64,000 bases of DNA from Sporothrix humicola (lineage: Eukaryota > Ascomycota > Sordariomycetes > Ophiostomatales > Ophiostomataceae). The DNA lies in contig WNYE01000085.1 of assembly GCA_021396245.1 (NCBI GenBank), forward strand, positions 62,001 through 126,000. The letters run 5' to 3'. Position numbers and translations under genes: made by a program. The notes below the pieces were generated by a model. That model was given only the letters and a program-made list of their open reading frames with translations. It was not told where the DNA came from and searched no databases. Shown here in pieces: positions 54,160 to 64,000 of this stretch; within the stretch, counting starts at the first letter, position 1; the number at the start of each line of letters is the position of its first letter.

Positions 54160-55446
54160 TGTGAAGCTTTGTTGTGATGAGTTGTTGAAATTTTGTTACT
54201 TTTTTGGTCCTGTTCTTGGGCCGTGATGATGCAATTTACCCCGGCACGTCCGTCTAGTCTGATTGTTGCCTGGTCTTTATATAGAGGCTCTGTCACAGTT
54301 GGAGCTTGCGGTGTTGCAATTTCAATCCTGTCATTCTCGTGACATGGGCATGTCTCTCGGAAAAGCCTCCGCTTTTGATTTCGAATTCATTCTTGGCTCT
54401 GCCCTACCCCGCGGTCTTGCTAGCTGGCATTTATTGACTCGGTTCCGGGGTGTGCATCCACTTTTGGGCCCATACCCCCCGGCTAGACAGAAACCGGCAG
54501 TGGTGGCGGTGGTACGAATAGGTCAAATCAAGATGACGATACGTCGGACATTGGGCAAGTGAAACGATGCAGAACAGATAGTATGAACTTTGTTATAATA
54601 AACCCATAACAGATGTAGGACTGCATGACCGCGTAAGCATTTGTGGTCTTTATTTTCTTGGTATGGCGGGATGAGCCGCAGGATTCATATTCAGAGTGAG
54701 AAGGTTGAAATTATGGATTCTACGGGCATTGAAATTGTTCTGAGCGTCCCTTGTTTTTAGAAAAAATGCCATTTTAAGACACTTTTTCGTGTGCCAAATG
54801 CCGTCTCTTACAAGTCAATATTAGTTATAATAAATAGTAGAAGACAGTAATACTTAAATCAAAGATGCACTGACTTAAAACTTCGCGAACAATTTTGTCT
54901 CCTAATTGTACAGAGCGCAAGTTGTTTTCCTGACTTCCCCAGACGGGTCCACTTTAATGGCCCACTTATCTCACGAACATCGACTTACCCGACATCCAGC
55001 CTCTAGAAGCTGGTTTGTAAGGCGATGATGATATCGTGGTTGGAATAGCTCATTATTTCGCTGAACGAATTGTACAACACATGTTTCTAACATGTATCAA
55101 CATATCCTCAAACATATATAAATTACTAATTCCGCTATAAATCGTTGGCGTCAATGACTTATACCGCCTGACTCACAAAACAGCAAGTGTTGTTTTTAGC
55201 ATCCAGTAGCTCCTTCCGTCTGATGATGGTGGTCGTACCTTCCTTAAAGGTTCGTGGCCTTATGTCATGTGATATCCGCAGTCCGGCGCGGTCTATTTGT
55301 ATTTGATCTAACGCACAAATATTTTTTTCCAATATTTATCCCAATACTCACTCATCACGACACTCACCTAGCCCTTGCAACACACCTCGCCACGAACCTA
55401 CTCAGTAGCCATCGGAACGCAGCTTTCATCAACTTCGCACACAACC
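54160..55446. other. Divergent region between aldehyde dehydrogenase and the protease-fold gene, with AT-rich core
   Basis: No gene is visible. The part from 54570 to 55160 is AT-rich with many TTA/TAA words. This may be ordinary spacer or an old mutated element, but no terminal repeats or open frames support a transposon. Confidence 0.45.
54275..54284 (-). promoter_or_regulatory. TATA box of the aldehyde dehydrogenase gene
   Basis: CTATATAAAG on the minus strand lies about 115 nt before the ATG at 54159. Sequence and distance fit a core promoter. Confidence 0.55.
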
Positions 55447-57045
55447 ATGGACGACAACAACATTCTCCCTCTTCTCGCACCTCCAAGCGAGGACGAGTCG
55501 AAGGGATACTATAGAGGCCTTCCATCGCAACCCACGTTGGTTGGCCGGACATCGTCCGGAATAACGGCTTGGCCACCGCCGCTCATGCCCCTGGACCCCA
55601 ATTATTATGTCCCACCTGCGGCATTGCCGGAGCGCTTCTTGGGGCCCGTCGGACGACATCCAATCCGCAGCTCGTGGGAAACTGTTCTAGAACAGATAAT
55701 GGAGGCCATAGATGGGCTGCCGTGGACGTCCATCGACCTTGTTAGAATCGGGCTTGAGAACGAGGCCGAGACCTCCTGGCCTGTTGTCGTATGGGTTGGC
55801 GTCAAGACTGCCGACCTCTCCTGGGACAACATCGTGGCTCCTGCTTTGCGGTCGTGCCGGAGAATTCTCGACGCAGCAAACTTGACGGACGTCGAATGCG
55901 AGATCCGGGTGTCGGAAGTTGTATTTCTGAACGGCTGACTTCTGGCGCCAATCTCGTCAAATACGGGGTCCGATATTAGAAGCGCAAACAACACATTTGG
56001 CACAATCATCGGGCAGCCAATCTCACCCACTCTGGTTGACGACTCCCTGGGCACTCTGGGGTTCTTTGTGACCCTCGCCGGAAGCAAGCAAGACGACCTC
56101 GACACTCCAGTGTGGGCGGTCACATGCCGCCATGTTGCGCTTCCATCCGCCCGTCTGGAGAACAAGACGCACCATTCCACCGATAGGGACGCGAGAAAGG
56201 AACCCTGGGAAATCAGTTTGCCCAATGGGAGCGAAGCCCGTCGTCACATCAACTTTATAAAGTTCGAACTGGACGCAACAGAACGGTACCTGCTCAAGGC
56301 CATCAAAAACGGGAGCGATGATATCCCAGATATTAAGTCAAGACTGCGTGACTACAACGTCCTGTACGAAAAGATCAGAGGCCGCATGGCGCCAGAGGAT
56401 CGAGTTGTCGGCCACGCCGCGCTTGCACCAGCCCTTCGCAAACATGTCTCACAAGACAAGCACGGCAGAGACTTTTGCTGGACGCGGGACTGGTGTCTCG
56501 TCCGCATCGACCGTCAGAGACTGCCCAATAACGGCAATAACCTCACAAACCAGCTCGATTACCTGCAGCGTTCTGGTTTCCGGGTGGAATTGCACAATAG
56601 AGGGCTACATGTCCCAGACGAGCCATTTCTCTCAATTTCTGGTGTCGTGCCAGTGGAGACAATCCATCCCCGCCCGGACCCTGAAAACAGGGCTGAAAGC
56701 GTGTCCGTGGTCGGCAAGAATGGCGCTGCGTCGGGGCTGACCCTCGGTAAACCGACTGGCATAAAGTTGATTGTGAGATACCCAAACCCTGTTTCCGGCG
56801 AGCCGAAGTTCGAGACCGACGAGTGGGCAATTATGGGCATAGACGAAAAGGTGTTTTCCAAGATGGGCGACTCCGGCTCGCTGGTCTTCACCTTGGATGA
56901 AAGGGCTGCTGGGTTACTTACGGGAGGCTGTGGTGGGTCGACTAGACCTGACCAGACGAGAAATGACCTCACGTACGCGACACCATTGGAGTTTGTTCTC
57001 CGTGATATCGAAGAGCAGCTCGGGGAGAAGATCCGGCTCCTTTGA
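55447..57045 (+). CDS. Trypsin-fold serine protease-like protein, interrupted by an in-frame TGA (pseudogene or stop readthrough)
   Basis: One reading frame runs 533 codons from ATG 55447 (context ACAACCATGG) to TGA 57043-57045 with a single internal TGA at 55936-55938 (codon 164). The N-terminal part contains WPVVVWVGVKTADLSW and DVECEIRVSEVV, which I recall as the start of a fungal family where a chymotrypsin-like domain follows. After the stop the frame continues with GTIIGQPISP and GTLGFFV, then a complete triad: His229 (VTCRHVAL), Asp348 (TRDWCLVRID) and Ser476 (MGDSGSLVF). No ATG lies between the stop and the His motif, so internal initiation would lose the active site. A 96-nt intron (55921-56016) could remove the stop but would delete conserved-looking sequence. 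The natural function of the family is not known to me. Confidence 0.7.
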
Positions 57046-57257
57046 GCGGATAGATGCAGGTGTTAAAAATAAAGGGTGTTTCTTTACTAACTCTTGACTG
57101 TTTAACTCGCTGACTGCTTAACCCGTTGGCTTTATGCTCACAATTACTTCCTTAATTGATTGATTTCTTAATTTACTCTATGGCTTTTCCAGGCCGCTTA
57201 GTTAAACCGTATCGATGAAGCTATGTTTATCACACAACTTCGATCGGAGATCATCCC

Positions 57258-58199
57258 TCACGAGCTCGTCACAAAATCCGTGATAACTTCATTAAAGCGC
57301 GTCGGGTTCTCCCAGAAGACAAAGTGACTACCCTTCTCGGCCACGGTGAACGTGTATGCCTGTGCCCCCGGGATCTGCGTGGCGGCCCATGCAATGGCTG
57401 TGGCATTATTGAGGCTGGCATCGCCGGACAGCACGAGCGCGGGGATGTCGATCCGCGGCAGCACGTCGCGCCAGTCGGCAAAAGCGTGGTTGATGAGCAG
57501 TGTAGCAGCGTGGGCGTCGCTCATCTTCTTGTTCTGCGCAACGACCCAGTCGAGATCCGACTGCGAGATGCTCGACGTGAACATGCTCTCGACAAACGGC
57601 ACCAGCTCGTTGGACATGTTGGCCGCAAACGTGTATGTCTGGGCGGGCGTGAAGAGGGCGGCCGACCAGGTATCGCGCTCGGCTTGATCCCACGTCGGGT
57701 CCTGCACCAAGACGGACGACTGGTCGTCAATGACAAAGCGGGCGATGCGGCGACGCTGGTCCGGGTACTGGTCCCAAAACGCCCAAGTGACAGACGAGCC
57801 CATGGAATGAGCAATTACAGACACATTGCACAGACCGAGGCCCGTCAGAACATCGTTGAGGTCTGAGCCGAAACGGCTTAGGCGGTAGCCAAAGTCGGGC
57901 TTGGCCGAGTCGCCGTGGCCGCGCATGTCGTACGTCGTGACGTGGTAGCCGGCGTTGGAGAAGTACTCGATCTGCTTGTTCCACTGCGCCGCCGTCTGTC
58001 GCCATCCCGGAATAAACAGCAACGACTGGCCCGTCAACGGCCCGGCCTGGGTGTATCGAAGCTGCACGCCGTCCTGAGTGGTGATGTTGCCGATCTTGAG
58101 GTCCGGGACGGGACCCAGGTCTTGGGGCACCTTGGCCAACGCGCCCATCGCAAAAGCCTTGAGAGCGAGGCCGACGCTGAGACGGAAGCTGAACTTCAT
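57258..58199 (-). CDS. Secreted alpha/beta hydrolase
   Basis: An intronless ORF of 313 aa. Residues 1-22 look like a signal peptide (hydrophobic core, AxA-like end GALAK). The fold markers are SLLFIPGWRQTAAQW (oxyanion region), YDMRGHGDSAKP, the nucleophile elbow VIAHSMGSS with Ser132, LVLSGDAS before the acid region, and EKGSHFVFWENP with His292. Overall it resembles fungal homologues of non-heme haloperoxidase or esterase-type hydrolases. These act on small esters, but the substrate cannot be read from sequence. Several potential N-glycosylation sites (NVS, NMS, NAT) fit secretion. It converges with the protease-fold gene, leaving about 212 nt between the stops. Confidence 0.88.
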   Translation of the reverse strand: MKFSFRLSVGLALKAFAMGALAKVPQDLGPVPDLKIGNITTQDGVQLRYTQAGPLTGQSLLFIPGWRQTAAQWNKQIEYFSNAGYHVTTYDMRGHGDSAKPDFGYRLSRFGSDLNDVLTGLGLCNVSVIAHSMGSSVTWAFWDQYPDQRRRIARFVIDDQSSVLVQDPTWDQAERDTWSAALFTPAQTYTFAANMSNELVPFVESMFTSSISQSDLDWVVAQNKKMSDAHAATLLINHAFADWRDVLPRIDIPALVLSGDASLNNATAIAWAATQIPGAQAYTFTVAEKGSHFVFWENPTRFNEVITDFVTSS

Positions 58200-59288
58200 T
58201 GTGAGGAGATAGGGCTGGTGTTATTCAATGGGAATTTTTCGTGGGAGATGTTGAAAAATGGGTACTGATTCGACAGGAGAACGGCAAATGTCAAAACAAT
58301 AACCGGAAGCTGGGCGAGCACCACGGATATTTATGCTTCTCTCATGGCGGAGTGAAGTCATGCATCTTGGCCGTCGTTGATGGTCGTCATTTCCAATCAC
58401 ACGGCCGACAAGGACGACGAGGCGACAAGTATATAAATTCGTGTTGATCTCTCGCCAGCAGACGCTATGATGCCGCTGTGTTGAAAAGCCGTGCTCGGAG
58501 ACCCGTTAGCTTCCCCGTGGCCCAGCAAAAGACAAGAAAACGCGGGGATGATCGGCGGTTGACGATCTCTTTCTTTTGTCCCTTTCCCTTTATTTTTTTT
58601 TCTTGTCGCCTCTTCTTTCTTCTCGCATACCCGGACCTGATTTTGTTTGTCCCCGGTGAATTATCCCCGTGGGGTAGTGCCGCCAAGTCCCACCGTATCG
58701 TCCCATTGCTCCATCCATCGACGTCACGTAGGGCAGAGCCTCTCCCGGGTCGACTTGGTCACCTCCGGACCGCACTGTTTGAAGTGCCGATCGACGAGAT
58801 CTAGACAATCAACAAAGCCGGCAATGTGACCACTGCAGCATCGCAGATATATGTGGTTCAAAACACCTGCTGCTCTCTCACTGCTCACTTGGAGATCGTC
58901 CTCGAATCTACAAGCGGATCAGGCCTACACCAGCAACAACTCGCGCCGACTTGGCGAGAAGGGTTCCCAGCCATGAACGATTTCAATATCTTTTTCGAGA
59001 CGAGGATCTTGTGCCAATGCAATGTCTATTAAATGAAATCATAGCGAGCCAACAGTATGAAGGCGCGATGTCAGGATTTGATCCAGCTCGCAATTTCTGA
59101 TTGGTCGCCTGGTGCCTACTTGCAAACCCCGGACTGTGACAAATCATGCATTGCAACAGGGCGGTGATATCCATCATCAAAGTGCAGGGTTGACAACGGC
59201 CGAGTCAGCGATACAACGACTTACCACCCAAAGCAAAAAACAGAACAACACCGGTCGACAGTCACAAAATAAGGCAGCATTGCCCTAG
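58200..59288. other. Divergent region between the alpha/beta hydrolase and the 59.3-kb gene
   Basis: About 1.1 kb without a gene. A TATA-like element near 58430 is listed separately. CT-rich sequence occurs at 58565-58625. Confidence 0.45.
58430..58437 (-). promoter_or_regulatory. TATA-like element upstream of the alpha/beta hydrolase gene
   Basis: TATATAAA on the plus strand (TTTATATA on the minus strand) lies about 235 nt before the hydrolase ATG. Its better orientation is rightward, so assignment to the leftward gene is uncertain. Confidence 0.3.
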
Positions 59289-59932
59289 ATGGTTGTGACG
59301 ACAAGGGGCCAAGCCAGACAGGCGGCGGGAAATGCAGAACAAGCGGACGAGAGCATCTTGACTCTCCCACGAGGCTTCCATAAGACGAGCAAGACAGCTG
59401 CGTCCGCTAGGTCCAAGGCCAAGTCTGTGTCCATGTTCAAAGCCAAGGCGGGAATGAAAAAGGGCATCGCACCATCGTCTGCATCTCAGCAAGCAAAATC
59501 GCAAAGCAAAGCCTTCAGAACAAAAGCAGCAAAGGGGGCGGCAATGCCGGTCACGACCCAGGACGACCAGGCCGGCATCATCTATCCCACGACCGACGAC
59601 TCTCTGGACAACATTGCTGCCCTTCTCGGCCGTGCCAATGCCACATACAAGGTGGGCTGGTCGCCAGCACAGGACGGCAGCAGGTACATCAACTGCATCT
59701 GGTTCAAACGAGTGACCCAAGACACCATGGAGCAGCTGCTGGCCTCGGTATGCTTTTCTCAGCAAACTTGTACAAGATTCGATTTTTACAGCCTGCTGAC
59801 AATCAACAGCCTGATGTGAAGCGCGCCTTCTTCTACAACGAAGAGGACGAGCGTCTGCGACAGGCCGGCGTCGACGACCTCACTGAGGGACGTGGCTGGA
59901 TGAAGGAGGAGGACTATGACAGCGACCTTTGA
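59289..59932 (+). CDS. Small protein of unknown function
   Basis: Two exons, 59289-59747 and 59810-59932, give 193 aa. The 62-nt intron has a GTATGC donor, a GCTGAC branch site and a CAG acceptor, and joins in phase 0. Residues 1-90 are basic and rich in Lys/Ala/Ser/Gln (TRGQARQAAG, SKAKSVSMFKAKAGMKKG), consistent with a disordered, possibly nucleic-acid-binding or nuclear segment. Residues 95-193 look folded: TTDDSLDNIAALLGRANATYKVGW, YINCIWFKRVTQDTMEQLLAS, and after the splice PDVKRAFFYNEEDERLRQAG with a conserved-looking acidic end. Splicing replaces an unlike tail that would come from reading into the intron. I do not recognise a family, and no function is proposed. Confidence 0.7.
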
Positions 59933-62900
59933 TCGATGGATAGCCTCGTTTCGGAAGCTTTTGTTCTTTGGAGACTTTGTGGTTTCGTGCGGTGGTTTGC
60001 TCCAAAGACTTGTGACAGGAATGGTCGGTTCGAACGGCAAGGGAATGACTATGAATGAAATAGACAGACCACCTTGGACAGGATGGTAGCATTTTGAAAT
60101 GCCAGAGTTGACTTGAATTCAAAAGTTAGCAAAAAATATGTCTCTCTAGAAGGATCAGGTCTCTGGGCAATGAATTGCGATGTAGCCTCAAGTTCGACGA
60201 GAGATGCATATATTGAGATGCAATGGATCATCAGACTTGGAGCCTCGTAGAACCAACGGCTAACTGTAGGCCAAGAACGCTTTGGAGAAAATGGATGAAC
60301 ATAATAAAAGTGGCTGTCACCCCTTGACAATGCCCATGATGTGTGAAAAGATCAACAATCGTCTAAGCGAGGATTGCCACAGCCTGCCGACTGCCATGAA
60401 TTGTTGCTGCCACTGCCATTGCTGGAGTCTTCAAAAAACTGTCAGGGAGAGAGGCCATTGTTCGCGCACCCAATTTCGCGTGCTTGATGCCAGCGCGTAA
60501 ATGAGCAGGAAGAACCAGGCAAAAAAGGAGCAACATCTCAAGGAATGGATACTTTCAGTGCTCTCCTTTCCCTCAGAGTGAGACATCAGATCTTCAGTTT
60601 GAGAAATTCAAGAGAATGTTGCAACTACCCCAGACGTTCATTCCACCATCTTGGAGAAGATATCCCGGTGACATTTAGTGACCCGTTCATTTGCGCCAGG
60701 TTATGACGCGACGAAGGAGCTCAAATATTATGAACCAGTGCCTCGGCGTGATCCGTTCAAGAACACGAGTAACAATCATGGAGATGAGAACACCTCATGG
60801 GAAAATACGCAAGACTGGACCATGAAAACACGAGAAAACACGGTGATAAAAAGGACGGCCACGTAAATCAAATGAAAGACGCAAAAGATGAAAAGACACG
60901 ATGAGATTGGCCAGGTGCCCGCGGAAAAGGCCTACAAGAGGAAGTGCTAAGCTCAAAACGCCCAAAACAAGCAACTTGAGGTATCAACGGCCAGAAACTA
61001 TCGCTTTTTAGCTTCAATTTTGGTTCACTCCCCCAATTCTGCCCTTCCTTGGTGCGTGCCCTCTTTCTCCACGTTTGCTTTTCGTGGAGATGATGCCGAT
61101 ATGAGCTCAGGCAAGGCCTCCTCTCTCTCGTATCTTTGTGGCGTTTTTCTGCGCGCGCGGACTGGCGGGAACTGGCACAAATTAGAAGGTTCTTTGGAAA
61201 GAATGGCCGCTTGGCAAAGATGAGGAGAACGGCGAGTACTCCGTATTGTCGTCGACTTTTGTCTTCTGACAGTCAATTGAGGTCGAGGCGGCGCTTTCGC
61301 TAGAAAAGGGAAGTCAGGTACGAGGTGTCCAGGCCACGCCAGGCACTTGGTTCACTTGGGGCGGTTCCTGGAAGACAAGCAACAACATGAATGCAGCCAA
61401 GACTTTGGCCAACGGAACACGGAACACTGATGCTCGCAGTGGATTCCCATTTCGGGGAACGTTTCAAACGGGGAAGGGTGCGTGAAGAGAAGGAGAAAGG
61501 AAGGACAAAATATGCAAATACGGCGAATGCGGCGTAGAACATGGGACAACAAGACAATAAACGACACGAAAACCGAACGGACCAGCCGATGCCTGTGTTG
61601 TTCTCTCGACTCTGGGTGACGTCAGGGGCATGCTTTGCGCAGGGGAGACAACGAAGAGAAGCGCAGGACGAAAACGAGAAGACCGCAAGGGAACGCGGTT
61701 CAATTCAGGGGTAAAAGCGGCAAGGTGCATTGTTGTGAACGGCGCAAAACCCAACCAACGGGTGAAGGGGGTGAGCGTGAGCAATAAGGCGGCGGCAAAG
61801 AGAAAGCCAGGGCTCTCGTTGTTCTGCCGTGAGAAAGGAAATGGTCAGTCAATGGGTGGTGTGAATATTGTTGGACTTGAAAGTGTGGCTTTCGCGCTGT
61901 GGTGAAGGATGATGGGGAAGTGGGAGGATGCGAGGCTAGTCCTATCTAGGTAAAATAGGGGTAAGACGGAACGCGATCGACAGGAACAGGAGAAGATGGA
62001 AGGAGTGAGGAGGAATTGATGAGGAAGGAGCAAGCAGTGGGAAGAGGCATTTCGGACGAAAAGGCTAGGCAGGCGCGAGCAGGATCACGGGAGGAGCCAA
62101 CAAGGAGGGAAAGAGCAATTGAAAAGACGAAGAAGAAAAGAAGAATGCAGGAGCAAATATCAACGCAGGAGATGCAGAAAGCCACGATATGCATGGTGAT
62201 CCTCAGAAAAAAGCAGGAAATAGGGGAAATGAAAGGGAGGGTTGGGGATAACATCGGATGAGAAGCTGGGGATAGGGTTGAGAGCGGCATGCAGAGAGAT
62301 TCTTCGGCATGGCATGGAACGCGCCAACCATAAAGTCGTCCAAGGAAAACCTTAATTCAAGTGGACTTGATGAACGGCGCGAAGGGAGGGCAACTTCCGT
62401 CTGTCAAAAATTCGCTTGTATTTCTCAGAGAGGCCTCTTTCCCACTTTCCAGGGACAGGTCGGATCGACAGAATTGCAGGACGAGGGAAGAAGTCGATCA
62501 TAACAGCATCAACTATGACCACGGCATAACACGACCCTGATTCTCCCAGGACTTTGGACCTGTTGCATTGGCCATTTTGTCAGTGGACGGCGTATTCTCC
62601 GATGCATTCTCATGTTTTATTCCGTCGTATTCCTTCTGCCTCAGCCACGGCTGCCACAATGGTCGGTCGATAATGGTCGGTCGCGACTACCCTATGCGAA
62701 TAGGGCTGAGATGCTCTGGGGAAGGACCACTGGAGAACAAAAACATGCTGTGCAGGAAGCCACGACGAACAGGGTTGGCAGGCACCACCTTCACAGCGAG
62801 TCATTCGCCGGCAGAAATTGACTTGTCCTGTGTATGTATCGATACAAGTTAACCTCCCACTCATCCTTTGGATCCTTTCCCCATCAGCGACATTCCTTTT

Positions 62901-64000
62901 TGCACATAATGCAACGTCGCCAGCATGGCCTGTCACTGGATACGAACATCCGAATTTGAGAAAAGTCGGGTGAAAGTCGGATGAGGTTCTCAACTTTCCT
63001 GTTTTTTTATTATTCCTCTGTTGATCATTTGCTCTGCAATGGGGGTTTTCAAGTATCCCCATGTGCCCTTGCCTTTCCTCATATTTTTTGCGGGCAGCTT
63101 GCCATTTTCAACTAGATGTGGCACGGGTATTCCCAGCGGTTTCATATGGCCCCGTAGGAATACAACTCTACTTCTCGATGCCATGATAAGACAGCACCTG
63201 AATGCACGGCCATCGCACGATACAAAGGGCATGGAAGGCACAGAGGGCACAGTGGCCGCAAATGGAAAGAGTTCAGGAACAGAAGAAAGAAGCCAATCGC
63301 TAGCCAGGCACCAGGCACAACCACAAACCAGAAGGAGCCCAACAACCTTGGCTCTTCCCAATGCCAAGCTTTCGACCCCCCTTTTTCTGCTCAACAGCGC
63401 TTCACGTATCTTCAAGTACCTGTATCCCTCTCGTTTTCGGTGATATATTCACTGTCATCCTGACATTTTTATGATTTTAGGCTCGTTCTTCTCGTATCCA
63501 GACCCCTGTCATCACGTTTTTGTGGTGTTTTTGTCTTTTTCTTCCGACCCGCTCGAAGGAGCGCCAAAAACGTTTGACAGGTACTGAGCCACTGAGCCTC
63601 AAAGCCACTTCTTCCCCCTTGCAATATTGTTTCTCGAATATGTCCGCGATAATCATGTCCAAGCTCCTGCAAGTAAACAAAAAACGCCAAAAGACTGAGG
63701 CGCGTCATTCTCTTGTCCTCCGTGTTTGTGTGTTGCACCTTCCGCCTTGTCAGCTCCGAGCCGCTTGTGAAATGCTCCTTCAAATGCTCCTTCCCGTGTT
63801 TCCACAAACCGGGTATGCCGTATGACTCGTCTCATACAGCGCACAATTCGCCTACTGAGTATGGCATATGACCAGCTAGGTGTTCGTCAGTTCAATACTA
63901 AACATTGGGCTGTTTACTACGCATTTATTTCTACGTGTGTTGTCTATGGTCTTCGTGCTCTCGTCCAGACATCTCACAATATTTCGGGCATATGTCGACA
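59933..64000. other. Terminal 4 kb without a recognised gene
   Basis: Open frames are short and lack domains. Purine-rich plus-strand blocks (61200-62280) and CT-rich blocks (62990-63560) resemble promoter or leader DNA of genes beyond the window. An ORF at 60678-60866 and others were examined and not accepted. No tRNA, terminal repeat or microsatellite of note was found. Confidence 0.4.

Noticed and set aside
55921..56016. 96-nt in-frame intron that would remove the TGA from the protease-fold gene
   Set aside because: The donor (GTATTT) is weak, the only good branch-like site is far from the acceptor, and it would delete GTIIGQ, which looks conserved in the family. Kept as an alternative in the entry, not as the model.

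Overview
The window is nuclear DNA from a filamentous ascomycete, most likely a Sordariomycete (placement in Ophiostomatales is a guess). The reasons are short spliceosomal introns (about 54-154 nt) with GTRNGT donors and CTAAC/CTGAC branch points, CT-rich leaders, long low-complexity extensions on conserved proteins, and several genes typical of Pezizomycotina: the EZH2-type methyltransferase SET-7/KMT6, the eisosome core protein Pil1, Pex13, a CE3 esterase, a tannase-family esterase and flavocytochrome b2. No viral, plasmid or intact transposon gene was recognised.

Layout. The first 34 kb hold mainly housekeeping and regulatory genes: a kelch/BTB protein resembling Ral2 (+, 0.5-3.4 kb); an unrecognised, possibly transcription-regulating protein (+, 7.5-10.0 kb); an intron-containing tRNA-Asp (-, 10.5 kb); a giant intronless set-7/KMT6 gene (-, 11.4-18.5 kb); pil1 (+, 20.8-22.1 kb); an LSM-fold NatC subunit Naa38/Mak31 (-, 22.7-23.2 kb); the XPG/Rad2 repair nuclease (+, 24.1-28.1 kb); pex13 (+, 30.0-31.5 kb); and an NCS1 nucleobase permease (-, 32.6-34.3 kb).

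About 8.7 kb (34.3-43.0 kb) then contains no convincing gene, followed by a possible gene relic at 43.0-43.5 kb. From 43.8 to 54.2 kb four metabolic genes run on the minus strand: a secreted CE3 acetylxylan-esterase-like enzyme, flavocytochrome b2, a secreted tannase/feruloyl-esterase-family enzyme, and an NAD(P) aldehyde dehydrogenase with a 15-nt microexon. Each has its own promoter space, so they are not an operon, but together they suggest use of plant-wall esters and small organic products.

The last part holds a trypsin-fold protein gene (+, 55.4-57.0 kb) interrupted by one in-frame TGA although its catalytic triad is intact downstream, a secreted alpha/beta hydrolase (-, 57.3-58.2 kb), a small unknown protein (+, 59.3-59.9 kb) and 4 kb without a recognisable gene.

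The observations most worth following are the lone in-frame TGA in the protease-fold gene, the uncharacterised putative regulator at 7.5 kb, the very large EZH2 homologue with an Ala/Asp-rich pseudo-repeat, and the gene-free stretch with its neighbouring relic. All calls come from reading the sequence; no database search was run.
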